A DNA stretch of 7,235 bases. Origin: Methanobrevibacter sp. (GTDB lineage: Archaea > Methanobacteriota > Methanobacteria > Methanobacteriales > Methanobacteriaceae). Position 1 is the first letter of the stretch, and each line of letters begins with the position of its first letter. A program made the position numbers and the translations under genes. Below, one piece after another: positions 1 to 6,563 of the stretch. The stretch spans positions 1 to 7,235 of the forward strand of contig JADLKP010000111.1 in assembly GCA_016838945.1 (NCBI GenBank), in the 5' to 3' direction. The notes under the pieces are model-generated. The model was not told where the DNA came from and did no database searches. It saw nothing but the letters and a program-made list of their open reading frames with translations.

Positions 1-38
1 ATTATTTTAATAAATTAAACTAATATTTTTATTTTATT

Positions 39-56
39 TTATGATTTAAATCATAA
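39..56. promoter_or_regulatory. 18-bp perfect palindrome upstream of the fwd operon
   Basis: TTATGATTTAAATCATAA is a perfect 18-base palindrome with no spacer. It lies about 45 bases upstream of the first TATA-like box and 130 bases before the first start codon. This size and symmetry suit a dimeric helix-turn-helix regulator, so it is a candidate operator or activator site. Its right part plus four more bases (45-60) recurs exactly at 6642-6657, in the spacer before the last gene. The background is very AT-rich, so chance palindromes are more likely than usual. The regulatory role is an inference. Confidence 0.4.
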
Positions 57-81
57 TTTACCTTTAAATTATTTTTATTTT

Positions 82-98
82 TGTGTAATAACTACACA
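82..98. promoter_or_regulatory. Candidate operator TGTGTA-N5-TACACA
   Basis: TGTGTAATAACTACACA is an interrupted inverted repeat with perfect 6-base arms around a 5-base centre. It sits 3 bases upstream of the TATA-like stretch at 102-110, where a bound protein could recruit or block TBP/TFB. A further copy of the half-site TACACA occurs at 172-177, just before the first gene's ribosome binding site. The arms contain G and C in an otherwise nearly pure A/T region, which makes them stand out. The protein encoded by the first gene is one candidate ligand. This is an inference from position and symmetry only. Confidence 0.4.
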
Positions 99-101
99 GT
101 A

Positions 102-110
102 ATATATAAA
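102..110 (+). promoter_or_regulatory. TATA box of the fwd operon (upstream candidate)
   Basis: ATATATAAA matches the archaeal TATA-box consensus well. Initiation about 25 bases downstream would fall near 130-135 and give a leader of roughly 55 bases. The stretch 113-139 just downstream is less AT-rich than its surroundings. Sequence alone does not decide between this box and the one at 141-167. Confidence 0.45.
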
Positions 111-140
111 TCTTCCGACTTGAGTCTAAGTAATTGCCCT

Positions 141-167
141 TTATATGTAAATATAATATAATATATT
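141..167 (+). promoter_or_regulatory. Second TATA-like stretch before the first gene
   Basis: TTATAT at 141-146 and the run ATATAATATAATATATT at 151-167 both resemble TATA boxes. Initiation from the first would give a short leader of about 15-20 bases, and from the second an almost leaderless transcript. It may be an alternative promoter or simply AT-rich sequence. Confidence 0.3.
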
Positions 168-187
168 AATGTACACATGGTGAATTT

Positions 188-646
188 ATGCCAAAACATA
201 TAGTATCTGGACTAAAATATTTGGAAAGTGTTGAACTTAGAAAAAAAGGTTTGTCCCAAAAGGAGATTTCATCTCAAATTGGTGTAGACAGATCAACTAT
301 TTCCCACTACTTGAATGGTAGGAACATTTCTATGGATTCAATAGAACTTGCTAAAGTTATTTTAGAATTAAATCCTAAAGATTTTATATTAATTTCAAAA
401 GTCTTGTTTGATGATTTTGATGAAATCCGTCAAATAATTGAGATTTTTAATATGAATCATTATGAACCACAGATAGATGATGGATGTATTGGTTGTGGAT
501 TGTGTGTAGATTTGTGTGAAGTGAAATCTATTAGTTTAGACTCACTAAAAGCAAAGATAAACCCCCGTTATTGTTGTGGCTGTCTTATGTGTGTTGAAGG
601 CTGTCCAACAAAATCTATTGAAATTTTGGAGGTAAAAAATGGTTAA
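188..646 (+). CDS. fwdH: Helix-turn-helix / 2x[4Fe-4S] ferredoxin fusion protein (FwdH-like)
   Basis: A 152-residue protein with two parts. Residues about 13-45 look like a helix-turn-helix (GLSQKEISSQIG, then DRSTISHYLNG), the pattern of sequence-specific DNA-binding proteins. The C-terminal part carries two CxxCxxCxxxC iron-sulfur motifs, C100-C103-C106-C110 and C129-C132-C135-C139, with an extra C130. The first motif has Glu instead of the usual Pro after its last Cys. Residues 50-95 are a linker, probably helical. The start at 188 is preceded by GGTGA at 179-183. The gene overlaps fwdF by 8 bases, so the two are probably translationally coupled. The fwd operons of Methanobacteriales begin with a ferredoxin-like gene called fwdH, hence the symbol. 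Electron transfer is the family label; redox-sensing transcriptional control is my inference. Its codons lean to GAT, ATT and TTG more than those of the next six genes, suggesting lower expression. Confidence 0.8.
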   Translation: MPKHIVSGLKYLESVELRKKGLSQKEISSQIGVDRSTISHYLNGRNISMDSIELAKVILELNPKDFILISKVLFDDFDEIRQIIEIFNMNHYEPQIDDGCIGCGLCVDLCEVKSISLDSLKAKINPRYCCGCLMCVEGCPTKSIEILEVKNG

Positions 647-1739
647 CGTTAAAGAAATTGAAGGTAAAAACTTCAATATAAAAAGATCAGCAGAAGAAGA
701 CAGAATTTTGTCCTTTAAAGATCACGTTTGTATTGGTTGCGGCCTTTGTGAAGCAACCTGTCCAGTTGAAGCTATTTGTCTCGATGAAGTAGCTCCTATT
801 GAACGTAAATACACAGAAACTTATTTCAGTGGTCATGAAAAGATTGCACAAAATTACGCTCTTTTCAAAAACGACAATGAAGCCAAAGCAAAATTATGCA
901 TTGCTGAAGACAAATGTGTTCTCTGTGGTATGTGTAGTGGAGTATGTCCAGCAGGTGCTTTAGAACTCACCATTGGCGGCGTCTCTATTAAAGAAAATGA
1001 AGCTTATCCAAGTCTTGTCACTTCAGCTGAAATCGATGAAGACAAATGTTTATTCTGTAAAAAATGTGAAGCAGCTTGTCCAAGAGCTTCCATTACTATC
1101 GACAGAACTTTACCTAACAGAGCTGACTTAGTAACTGGTGAAATCGAAGTATGTGAAGATGAATGTATTTACTGTGGCGCTTGTGCTGAATTATGTCCTG
1201 CAGAAGCTATTGTAGTAGACAAAACCACCGGTGAAGAAAGCATTGTTATTGACAAAGAAAAATGTGTATACTGTCTCGTATGTAAGAAAGCATGTCCTGT
1301 TAACGCTATTAAAGCAGTATGTAGATCCTGTTCCTACGGTGAATATGACCTCGACCCTGCTAAAGCAGCAATTACAGGTAATGCAATTATTGACAATGAA
1401 ACCTGTATTAAATGTGGATGGTGTGAAGGAGTCTGTCCTGCAGACGCAGCTACTGTAAAACAAGCATTTAAAGGTACTCTCGAAATCGATGAAGAAAAAT
1501 GTGGTACCTGTGGTGCATGTATTGATGTATGTCCATGTAATGTATTGTCCTTCCCTAAATCATCTGGTCCTGGAGACAGAGGAACTCACTTAGTTAAAGA
1601 AGAAGATTACTGTATCCACTGTGGTGCATGTGCTAAAGCATGTCCTAACGGAGCTTTAACCGTAACTAGAACTGACATCGATTACACCCCAACTAGTTCT
1701 AAATCTTGGATTGCAGCATTCGAAGCTTTAAAAAATTAA
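639..1739 (+). CDS. fwdF: Formylmethanofuran dehydrogenase subunit F, polyferredoxin with eight [4Fe-4S] motifs
   Basis: A 366-residue polyferredoxin. Eight complete CxxCxxCxxxCP motifs start at residues 31, 93, 137, 176, 209, 256, 288 and 325, giving 32 ligand cysteines for eight [4Fe-4S] clusters. Spacing between motifs is 32-62 residues, as in tandem ferredoxin modules. The wider first gap (43-86) is a non-cluster insert. Extra cysteines lie at 47, 87, 172, 228, 231 and 300. In the known Fwd structure of Methanothermobacter wolfei, FwdF forms a long electron wire linking the catalytic units and collecting electrons from outside, probably from heterodisulfide reductase. The protein is cytoplasmic, with no signal peptide or membrane segment. 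The start at 639 has a strong GGAGGT site at 628-633 inside the end of the preceding gene. An 18-base gap separates it from fwdG. Confidence 0.96.
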   Translation: MVNVKEIEGKNFNIKRSAEEDRILSFKDHVCIGCGLCEATCPVEAICLDEVAPIERKYTETYFSGHEKIAQNYALFKNDNEAKAKLCIAEDKCVLCGMCSGVCPAGALELTIGGVSIKENEAYPSLVTSAEIDEDKCLFCKKCEAACPRASITIDRTLPNRADLVTGEIEVCEDECIYCGACAELCPAEAIVVDKTTGEESIVIDKEKCVYCLVCKKACPVNAIKAVCRSCSYGEYDLDPAKAAITGNAIIDNETCIKCGWCEGVCPADAATVKQAFKGTLEIDEEKCGTCGACIDVCPCNVLSFPKSSGPGDRGTHLVKEEDYCIHCGACAKACPNGALTVTRTDIDYTPTSSKSWIAAFEALKN

Positions 1740-1757
1740 ATTGATTGGTGATTATAT

Positions 1758-1988
1758 ATGGAACTTAAAGTAGATCAAGATAAATGTTTAGGTTGTGGAG
1801 TATGTGTTATCGCATGTCCTGTAAACGCTTCAATCAGCCCAGAAAACGCTGGTGGACATGGTTCCAAAACAACCGAAACTATTATGATGGTTGAAAACGG
1901 ATTTATTAAATTATTCAGTGTGGACAAATGTGACAAATGTGGTACTTGCCAAATGTTCTGTCCTACTGAAGCTATATGGTTAGAATAG
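1758..1988 (+). CDS. fwdG: Formylmethanofuran dehydrogenase subunit G, 2x[4Fe-4S] ferredoxin
   Basis: A 76-residue dicluster ferredoxin with motifs C10-C13-C16-C20-P and C58-C61-C64-C68-P. A loop of about 37 residues (22-57, rich in Gly and Thr) separates them, longer than in a classic clostridial ferredoxin. In the family FwdG relays electrons between the polyferredoxin FwdF and the single cluster of FwdB. Size and position directly after fwdF match fwdG of Methanobacteriales. The ribosome binding site GGTGAT (1747-1752) is 5 bases before ATG. The stop codon overlaps the ribosome binding site of fwdD, so the two are tightly linked. Confidence 0.94.
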   Translation: MELKVDQDKCLGCGVCVIACPVNASISPENAGGHGSKTTETIMMVENGFIKLFSVDKCDKCGTCQMFCPTEAIWLE

Positions 1989-1998
1989 GAGTGATAAC

Positions 1999-2571
1999 AT
2001 GCATTATGCAAATACTTATTTAGAAAGACCAGTAGTTGGAGATTTAGAAAATGTAGCTCAAGAAGGTACTACCAAAGTACTCAAATGTATGTTAAACACT
2101 GGTTCTGACATATATCAAGGAGCTTGTAAGAAAAGAGGTTCTACCTTAAAAGAAGAATATAAAAACGCTTCAGGTACCTGTTACATGGATCCTCGTGACA
2201 TGGTAAAATTAGGTGTAAAAAACTGGGACACCGTACTTGTAAAAACCGACTATGGTGAAGTTGTATTAAACGCAGCAAAATCAAGAGATGCTCCTCACGA
2301 AGGTACTATTTTTGTATGTAAAGGTCCATGGGCAAACACTATTGTAAGCCACGAAACCTACTGTTGTTCAGACCCTACCTACAAAGGTATCCACGCTACC
2401 GTTGAAAAAACTGACAGAAAAGTTTTATTAATGGCAGACTTAATGAGATGGGTATACAAAAAATATGTTGATGAAGAAGATGATGATGTTGTAGAAAACA
2501 TGGAATCATTAGGTGAAAGACCAGTTTATAACGGACGTAAATGGGAGGAGTTGATTGATCATGACATATGA
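1999..2571 (+). CDS. fwdD: Formylmethanofuran dehydrogenase subunit D, molybdopterin dinucleotide-binding subunit
   Basis: A 190-residue protein. Residues about 28-145 match the molybdopterin-dinucleotide-binding beta-barrel fold that in other formate-dehydrogenase-like enzymes is the C-terminal domain of the catalytic chain. Landmarks are LNTGSDIYQG (32-41), DMVKLGV (67-73), the tyrosine-glycine turn at 85-86 and the family signature GPWAN (109-113). FwdD completes the pterin pocket together with FwdB. From memory the Methanothermobacter protein is about 130 residues, so this one has about 25-30 extra at the N-terminus and about 40 at the C-terminus. The C-terminal extension holds an acidic patch, DEEDDD (158-163). 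It also carries six cysteines, including the pair C122-C123. The start is supported by GGAGTGAT at 1988-1995. Its end overlaps the start of fwdB by 11 bases. Confidence 0.92.
   Translation: MHYANTYLERPVVGDLENVAQEGTTKVLKCMLNTGSDIYQGACKKRGSTLKEEYKNASGTCYMDPRDMVKLGVKNWDTVLVKTDYGEVVLNAAKSRDAPHEGTIFVCKGPWANTIVSHETYCCSDPTYKGIHATVEKTDRKVLLMADLMRWVYKKYVDEEDDDVVENMESLGERPVYNGRKWEELIDHDI
2543..2550 (+). promoter_or_regulatory. Ribosome binding site of fwdB
   Basis: GGGAGGAG lies within the end of fwdD, 10 bases before ATG at 2561 and only 4 bases before an in-frame TTG at 2555. The spacing to ATG is somewhat long but acceptable, and ATG is the stronger codon. I therefore choose 2561, which shortens the protein by two residues. 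Confidence 0.6.
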
Positions 2572-3952
2572 ACCACCTGTAACTGATTACGATCACATTG
2601 TAGAAAATTGTACTTGTGCATTTTGTGGATGTAACTGTGACGACTTAGACTTCTTAGTCAAAGACGGTCACGTAGTTGCTGTAAGACACGCATGCAGATT
2701 AGGTGCAAGTAAAGTAATGGAAGATATGGACCAAAGATTACTTGTACCAATGGTAAGAAACGAAGAAGGAGTTCTTGAAGAAGTAGACTGGGATACTGCT
2801 CTTGACACTGCAGCAAAATACATTGCTGAATCTGTAAGACCTGTATTCTACGGTTGGTCTGAAACTTCTACTGAATGTATGAAAGAAGGTGTAGAATTAG
2901 GTGAATATATTGGTGCTGTATTAGATAACCAAGCAACTATCTGTCACGGACCAAGTTTACAAGCTATGCAAAACGCAGGTTACCCTATCCAAACCTTAGG
3001 GGAAGTTAAAAACAGAGCTGATGTTATTGCATACTCTGGTAGTAACGCTATGAACTCTCACCCAAGACACTTAGCAAGATATGCAGCATTCCCTCGTGGA
3101 TACTTCAGACAAAGAGGTAGATTCGACAGAACCGTTATTACTATGGACCCTAAATTTTCAGACACTGCAAAAATGTCTGACAAATGGATTGGATTTGAAC
3201 AAAACGGAGACTACGGTTTCTACAATGCTTTAAGAGCTGTATTAAAAGGTAAAAAATTACAATCTGAATCTGTTTCCGGTATTCCAGCAGAAGACATCTA
3301 TGAATTAGCTGCTGAAATGGAAGCTGCAGAATTCGGTGTTCTCTTCTTCGGTTTAGGTTTAACTCACACCTTAGGTAAACAAAGAAACATTGACATTGCG
3401 ATTAAATTAGTCCAAGACTTAAACACCAACAGTAAATGGGGACTTACTCCAATGAGAGGTCACTTTAACGTAAACGGTTTCAACATCTTCATGGCTTACG
3501 AAACCGGTTGGGCATTCGGTGTAGACTTCTGTAGAGGATACGGAAGATATATGATGGGTGAAACCAACACTATCGACTTACTCGTAAGAAAAGAACCTGA
3601 CTGTTTCATGGTAATCGCAGCAGACCCTGGTGCTCACTTCCCTAACGGAGCAAACCAACACTTAGCAAACATTCCAGTTATCCAAATTGATATTCACTGG
3701 GGACCATCTACCGAACTCGCTGACGTAGTACTTCCTGGATCCTTCATTTCTGTAGAATGTGGAGGTACCAGTTACCGTATGGATGGTGTTCCTATCTGGA
3801 TGAAAAAAGCTATCGACAAACCTGAAACTTGTCGTGATGACGAATGGATTGTACGTGAATTGAAAGAAAGAGTAATGAAACTCAGAGAAGAACCTAACGT
3901 AGCAGATGAATACGTTCCTAATGAAGGTCTCGCATGTCTCTTAGATAAGTAA
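2561..3952 (+). CDS. fwdB: Formylmethanofuran dehydrogenase subunit B, W/Mo-pterin CO2-reducing subunit
   Basis: A 463-residue formate-dehydrogenase-like catalytic subunit that reduces CO2 to formate at a tungsten (or molybdenum) bispyranopterin centre. The N-terminal cluster ligands are C19, C22 and C26 (CAFCGCNCDD) plus C45 (HACRLG). The predicted metal ligand is C128 in TICHGPS, followed by H129; in M. wolfei the equivalent Cys binds tungsten. The codon for C128 is TGT (2942-2944), so this is the cysteine form and not the selenocysteine form some methanogens have. Further pterin-pocket landmarks are SGSNAMNSHPRH (159-170), MRGHFNVNG (298-306) and ADVVLPG (387-393). C17 and C24 are extra cysteines around the cluster. 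The protein is somewhat longer than the roughly 430 residues I recall for the family. It cannot be assigned to tungsten or molybdenum by sequence alone; linkage to fwdF, G and D favours the tungsten-type operon. Confidence 0.95.
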   Translation: MTYEPPVTDYDHIVENCTCAFCGCNCDDLDFLVKDGHVVAVRHACRLGASKVMEDMDQRLLVPMVRNEEGVLEEVDWDTALDTAAKYIAESVRPVFYGWSETSTECMKEGVELGEYIGAVLDNQATICHGPSLQAMQNAGYPIQTLGEVKNRADVIAYSGSNAMNSHPRHLARYAAFPRGYFRQRGRFDRTVITMDPKFSDTAKMSDKWIGFEQNGDYGFYNALRAVLKGKKLQSESVSGIPAEDIYELAAEMEAAEFGVLFFGLGLTHTLGKQRNIDIAIKLVQDLNTNSKWGLTPMRGHFNVNGFNIFMAYETGWAFGVDFCRGYGRYMMGETNTIDLLVRKEPDCFMVIAADPGAHFPNGANQHLANIPVIQIDIHWGPSTELADVVLPGSFISVECGGTSYRMDGVPIWMKKAIDKPETCRDDEWIVRELKERVMKLREEPNVADEYVPNEGLACLLDK

Positions 3953-3958
3953 GGTGAT
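3953..3958 (+). promoter_or_regulatory. Ribosome binding site of fwdA
   Basis: GGTGAT directly follows the fwdB stop codon and ends 4 bases before ATG at 3963. The in-frame GTG at 3954 lies inside this site and so cannot use it, which fixes the start at 3963. Confidence 0.75.
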
Positions 3959-3962
3959 TTTA

Positions 3963-5681
3963 ATGGAATATATACTTAAAAATGGTATTGTTTACGACCC
4001 TGCTAATGAAGTAAACGGAGAAAAAATGGATATCTGCTTCAAAGATGGTAAAATCGTTGAAGATGTATCCGCTGACGCTGAAGTATTAGACGTCACTGAT
4101 AAAATTGTAATGCCTGCTGGTGTAGACCCTCACGCTCACGTTGCAGGACCAAAATTGGTTGTAGGTAGATTATACAGACCAGAAGACGAAAGAAGAGGAG
4201 TAGCTCAAAAAACAAAAGTAACCAGAGCTGAAGCTGGTTTCTCTATCCCAAGTTGTCCTACCACTGGATACAGATACTCAAGAATGGGATACGGTACTGT
4301 TTGTGAAGCAGCTATGCCTCCTTTAGAAGCAAAACACACACACGAAGAAATTAACACTATTCCTAACATCGATATTAACCCATTACCATTATTTGGTAAC
4401 AACTGGTTCGTAATGGAATATGCAAGAGAAAACAGAATCGATGACTTAGCAGCATTTATTGCAGCAATGTTAAGAGTATCTAAAGGATACGGTGTAAAAA
4501 TCGTAAACCCATGTGGTTCAGAAGCATGGGGTTGGGGTATGAACGTACACGGATACGATGACAAAGCTCCATACTTTGACGTAACCTCCAGAGAAGTTGT
4601 AAGAGCTTTAGCAAAAGCTAACGAACAGTTAGGTCTTCCTCACTCTATACACATCCACCCTAATGATTTAGGTCACCCAGGAAACGTACCAACTACTATC
4701 GCAACCTTAGACTCTATCAAAGACATTGCAAAATCTACTAAAGCATCTGCTGGAGTAAGAGATCAAACCATTCACTGTACTCATGCACAGTTCCACTCTT
4801 ACACTGGTAACAGTTGGAAAGATGCAGCATCCGGTGCTGAAGAAGTTGCTGACTTCATTAACAAAAACCCATACGTAACTTGTGATGTAGGTCAAGTAAC
4901 TTTCGACGAAACCACTACAATGACTGCAGACGCTCCTATGGAATATGACTTGTTTAAGATTTCTGGATTAAAATGGGCTAACAAAGACATTGAATGTGAA
5001 ACAGCTGCTGGTATCATTCCATGTATTTACTCTCCAAAAACTCCAGTAAGTACCTTACAATGGGCTATTGGTCTTGAATTGTTCTTGCACATTGAAAACC
5101 CATGGCAAGTATGTTTAACCACTGACCACCCTAACGCAGGTCCTTTCATCAGATATCCAAAGATCATCTCCTGGTTAATGAGTGCTGAGAAAAGGATGTC
5201 TATGATTGACAATGGTGAAGTACACAAATGGGCTTCCAAAAGAACTGGCTTAGCTGGTCTCGAAAGAGAATACGACTTCTACGAAATAGCTACTATTTCC
5301 AGAGCAGCTCCTGCAAGAATCCACGGATTCCAAGACAGAGGTGCACTTACCCCTGGTTACAACGCAGATATTGCTGTATATGACATTAACCCTAATGACT
5401 TTGACCCATCCAAAGATCCTGAAGGTGTCGAAAAAGCATTCAGTAACGCTTACTACACTATCAAAGATGGTCAAATCGTTGTTAAAGATGGTGACATTGT
5501 ATCTACTAAACAAAGCCACACCATTTGGACTAACGTCATAGGATATGAAGAAGAAGAAAAACAAATTATCGACAGCATAATGCCATTCTTTACCCAATAC
5601 TATTCTGTCAAATGGGAAAACTATCAAGTACACGACCACTATGTACCAAACCCAACTAGAGTGGACGTAGAAGCTAAATAA
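3963..5681 (+). CDS. fwdA: Formylmethanofuran dehydrogenase subunit A, amidohydrolase forming formylmethanofuran
   Basis: A 572-residue protein of the dihydroorotase/urease-like amidohydrolase superfamily. It condenses formate, delivered by an internal tunnel from FwdB, with methanofuran to give formylmethanofuran. The binuclear-metal signature is H57-A-H59 (VDPHAHV). K179 (GVKIVNPCG) is the likely carboxylated bridging lysine, H230/H232 (HSIHIHPND) and H274 (HCTHAQ) are further candidate ligands, and D388 (LTTDHPN) is the likely catalytic Asp. These sit within a few residues of the positions I recall for the M. wolfei protein (about 569 residues). The N-terminal part, 1-50, and the C-terminal part, about 445-515, form the usual small beta domain around the barrel (NGIVYDP; PGYNADIAVYD). 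The gap to fwdB is 10 bases. It appears intact, with no missing key residue. Confidence 0.96.
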   Translation: MEYILKNGIVYDPANEVNGEKMDICFKDGKIVEDVSADAEVLDVTDKIVMPAGVDPHAHVAGPKLVVGRLYRPEDERRGVAQKTKVTRAEAGFSIPSCPTTGYRYSRMGYGTVCEAAMPPLEAKHTHEEINTIPNIDINPLPLFGNNWFVMEYARENRIDDLAAFIAAMLRVSKGYGVKIVNPCGSEAWGWGMNVHGYDDKAPYFDVTSREVVRALAKANEQLGLPHSIHIHPNDLGHPGNVPTTIATLDSIKDIAKSTKASAGVRDQTIHCTHAQFHSYTGNSWKDAASGAEEVADFINKNPYVTCDVGQVTFDETTTMTADAPMEYDLFKISGLKWANKDIECETAAGIIPCIYSPKTPVSTLQWAIGLELFLHIENPWQVCLTTDHPNAGPFIRYPKIISWLMSAEKRMSMIDNGEVHKWASKRTGLAGLEREYDFYEIATISRAAPARIHGFQDRGALTPGYNADIAVYDINPNDFDPSKDPEGVEKAFSNAYYTIKDGQIVVKDGDIVSTKQSHTIWTNVIGYEEEEKQIIDSIMPFFTQYYSVKWENYQVHDHYVPNPTRVDVEAK

Positions 5682-5696
5682 GGAGAGTGTTTATTA

Positions 5697-6563
5697 ATGA
5701 AAACTATAACTTTTGATCAAAAGAAAACTTCTTCAATTGCTTTAGAATTTGATGAGTTAATCACTGATAACATTTACTCTTGGACTGAAGAAGACTTTGC
5801 AGCATACAAAGTCCCTGTAGGAAACTCCAGATTCCCAATCACTGATTACTTTGACATCACTGTTGAAGGAGAAGCAGAATCTCCAGCTGAAGTCAAAATG
5901 ATTTTAAACGGAGATTGTAACAGAGTGAAATACATCGGATGCAAAATGAGTGCTGGTGAAGTAGTTGTTAACGGTGATGCAGACCTTCACGTTGGTGCAG
6001 AAATGTCTGGTGGAGTAGTTACTGTATTCGGTAACGTAGCAGCTCACGCTGGTCGTGAAATGAAAGGTGGTAAACTCGAAATTATGGGTAATACCAAAGA
6101 ATTCTGTGGTGCATCCTACATTGGTGAATGGAGAGGTATGTCCGGTGGAGAAATCATTATCCACGGAAATGCTGGTAAACAATGTGGTGAATGTTTAGTC
6201 GGTGGTAAAATCCATGTTTTAGGTGACTGTGATATTCTCGCAGGTATCCACATGACCAAAGGTACCATTGAAATTGATGGTAACGTAAACCGTTGGCCTG
6301 GTGGACAAATGAAAAACGGTAACATCGTAATTCACGGAAAAGTCGGAAGATTACTCGAAGGTTTCGTAGAACAAGGAATTGTAACCGATCCTGAATTAGA
6401 TGGTATTGTTTACCCTGGTAGATACATCGAATACAAAGGGGACATTGCTTTAAACGGTAAAGGTACTTTAATTATCGATGCTGAGAAAAACAGAGACAGA
6501 TTATCTACTTGGATTGAAGAAGACGACGAATATAACGCAATTAGAGAATACAGAGCTCAATAA
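5697..6563 (+). CDS. fwdC: Formylmethanofuran dehydrogenase subunit C, beta-helix scaffold subunit
   Basis: A 288-residue protein whose centre (about 80-220) consists of seven glycine-rich repeats of about 19-27 residues, of the type G-x-x-M-x-x-G-x-(hydrophobic alternation)-G-N/D. Examples are GAEMSGGVVTVFGN, GREMKGGKLEIMGN and GIHMTKGTIEIDGN. This pattern predicts a right-handed beta-helix like the C-terminal domain of glutamate synthase large subunit, to which FwdC is related. In the Fwd complex it is structural and contacts FwdA and its neighbours; no catalytic residues are expected. One repeat carries an insert near 137-146 (CGASYIGEWR). The last 60 residues are outside the repeats and end in a charged tail. 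The ribosome binding site AGGAGAGTG (5681-5689) lies in the 15-base gap after fwdA. It is the last gene of the operon, followed by T-rich DNA. Confidence 0.94.
   Translation: MKTITFDQKKTSSIALEFDELITDNIYSWTEEDFAAYKVPVGNSRFPITDYFDITVEGEAESPAEVKMILNGDCNRVKYIGCKMSAGEVVVNGDADLHVGAEMSGGVVTVFGNVAAHAGREMKGGKLEIMGNTKEFCGASYIGEWRGMSGGEIIIHGNAGKQCGECLVGGKIHVLGDCDILAGIHMTKGTIEIDGNVNRWPGGQMKNGNIVIHGKVGRLLEGFVEQGIVTDPELDGIVYPGRYIEYKGDIALNGKGTLIIDAEKNRDRLSTWIEEDDEYNAIREYRAQ

Noticed and set aside
113..139. Possible riboswitch or structured leader in the less AT-rich stretch before the first gene
   Set aside because: Only short 4-base pairings (GACT/AGTC, ACTT/AAGT) are visible, which is too little to support a structured RNA.
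1191..1463. Minus-strand reading frame of 90 codons inside fwdF, and a + strand frame at 1231-1458
   Set aside because: Both lie inside the eight-motif polyferredoxin, which is certain. They have low-complexity Cys/Val or Leu/Lys composition reflecting the cysteine repeats, and no ribosome binding site.
2555..2557. TTG as the fwdB start
   Set aside because: It is only 4 bases from the ribosome binding site and a weaker codon, while ATG at 2561 is in frame with an acceptable distance.
2942..2944. Possible selenocysteine codon in fwdB
   Set aside because: The codon is TGT, a normal cysteine; no in-frame TGA interrupts the gene.
3954..3956. GTG as the fwdA start
   Set aside because: It lies within the GGTGAT ribosome binding site that serves ATG at 3963.
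4205..5639. Four minus-strand frames of 62-129 codons and one + strand frame opposite or within fwdA
   Set aside because: They are shadows of a strongly conserved gene; no promoter, ribosome binding site or recognisable protein was seen.
5904..6325. Two minus-strand frames opposite fwdC
   Set aside because: Their repetitive composition mirrors the glycine repeats of fwdC, and nothing supports translation.
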